Below are positions 7,101 through 7,273 of a stretch of 7,273 nt of DNA, piece after piece (positions within the stretch are counted from its first letter, which is position 1; each line of letters opens with the position of its first letter). A program made the position numbers and the translations under genes. Where the stretch lies: the NCBI GenBank assembly GCA_011525265.1, contig WTHV01000162.1, forward strand, positions 1 through 7,273, read 5' to 3'. The DNA comes from Alphaproteobacteria bacterium. GTDB taxonomy: Bacteria > Pseudomonadota > Alphaproteobacteria > Puniceispirillales > Puniceispirillaceae. The notes beneath the pieces were generated by a model, which saw only the letters and a list, made by a program, of their open reading frames with translations, did not search any database and was not told the DNA's origin.

Positions 7101-7273
7101 ATGAGCGCGCAAAAGCTGTTAATTTTAGATGATGATGCGCCGCTTCGCAAACGGCTTGTGCGTGCTATGGAACAGCGCGGATTTGAGGTTTGTGCCGCAG
7201 GCACTGTCGCTGAGGGTGTTGCCCAAGCGACAGCGTTTTTCCCTGATTTTGCCATATTGGATTTGAAGCTAGA
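7101..7273 (+). CDS. regA: RegA/PrrA/ActR-family response regulator, first 57 codons (3' end outside window)
   Basis: This is the N-terminal part of a receiver domain, the likely phosphate acceptor for the RegB-type kinase upstream. The acidic pocket DDD (residues 10-12) and the likely phospho-accepting Asp54 (in ILDLKL) are visible. The segment APLRKRLVRAMEQRGFEV (13-30), followed by TVAEGV, closely resembles the start of RegA/PrrA/ActR proteins, small regulators with a receiver and a Fis-type helix-turn-helix. The DNA-binding part, the switch Thr/Ser and the conserved Lys lie beyond the window edge, so family assignment rests on the N-terminus and on context. The start ATG at 7101 has GGGAG nine bases upstream. 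An ATG at 7096 is followed at once by a stop. In Rhodobacter, senC (prrC) lies between regB and regA and regB is divergent; here regB and regA are adjacent and co-directional, as actS-actR are in rhizobia. Confidence 0.85.
   Translation, partial: MSAQKLLILDDDAPLRKRLVRAMEQRGFEVCAAGTVAEGVAQATAFFPDFAILDLKL

Overview
This window is a conserved bacterial replication gene cluster followed by a redox-sensing two-component system. All genes are on the + strand: dnaA (3' part only), dnaN, recF, gyrB, a regB/prrB/actS-type sensor histidine kinase, and the first 57 codons of a regA/prrA/actR-type response regulator. The organism is almost certainly an alphaproteobacterium. The RegB-type kinase carries the family's quinone-site motif and redox cysteine, the regulator N-terminus is RegA-like, and the DnaA, DnaN and GyrB sequences read as alphaproteobacterial. 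Base composition is near 50% GC on the lines I sampled by eye, lower than in many Rhodobacterales or Rhizobiales. That would suit a marine lineage such as SAR116, but this placement is inference.

Layout: 1-711 is the dnaA 3' end, from Walker B to the stop. 712-855 is a 144-base leader with a consensus-like -10 box, a 9-bp perfect hairpin and several copies of GTGCCAA. 856-1959 is dnaN. 1973-3172 is recF, whose ribosome binding site overlaps the dnaN stop codon. 3173-3239 is a short gap with no convincing site. 3240-5702 is gyrB. 5703-5730 is a 28-base gap holding the regB ribosome binding site. 5731-7038 is regB. 7039-7100 is a gap with a 10-bp direct repeat and possible nested hairpins. 7101 to the end is the regA-like start. 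No stretch without a gene exceeds 300 bases.

DnaA initiates replication, DnaN is the sliding clamp, RecF loads RecA at damaged or stalled forks, and GyrB is the ATPase subunit of DNA gyrase. RegB and RegA normally form a redox-responsive phosphorelay controlling respiration, carbon and nitrogen fixation or photosynthesis genes. Short gaps and the absence of an obvious terminator suggest that recF, gyrB, regB and regA may be co-transcribed, so redox signalling could be tied to the replication cluster.

I see no mobile element, CRISPR array, tRNA, rRNA or unknown defence-like system. The most notable points are the RegB H-box, where the residues at +1 and +4 from the phospho-accepting histidine differ from the usual Glu and Thr, and the structured dnaA-dnaN and regB-regA leaders.
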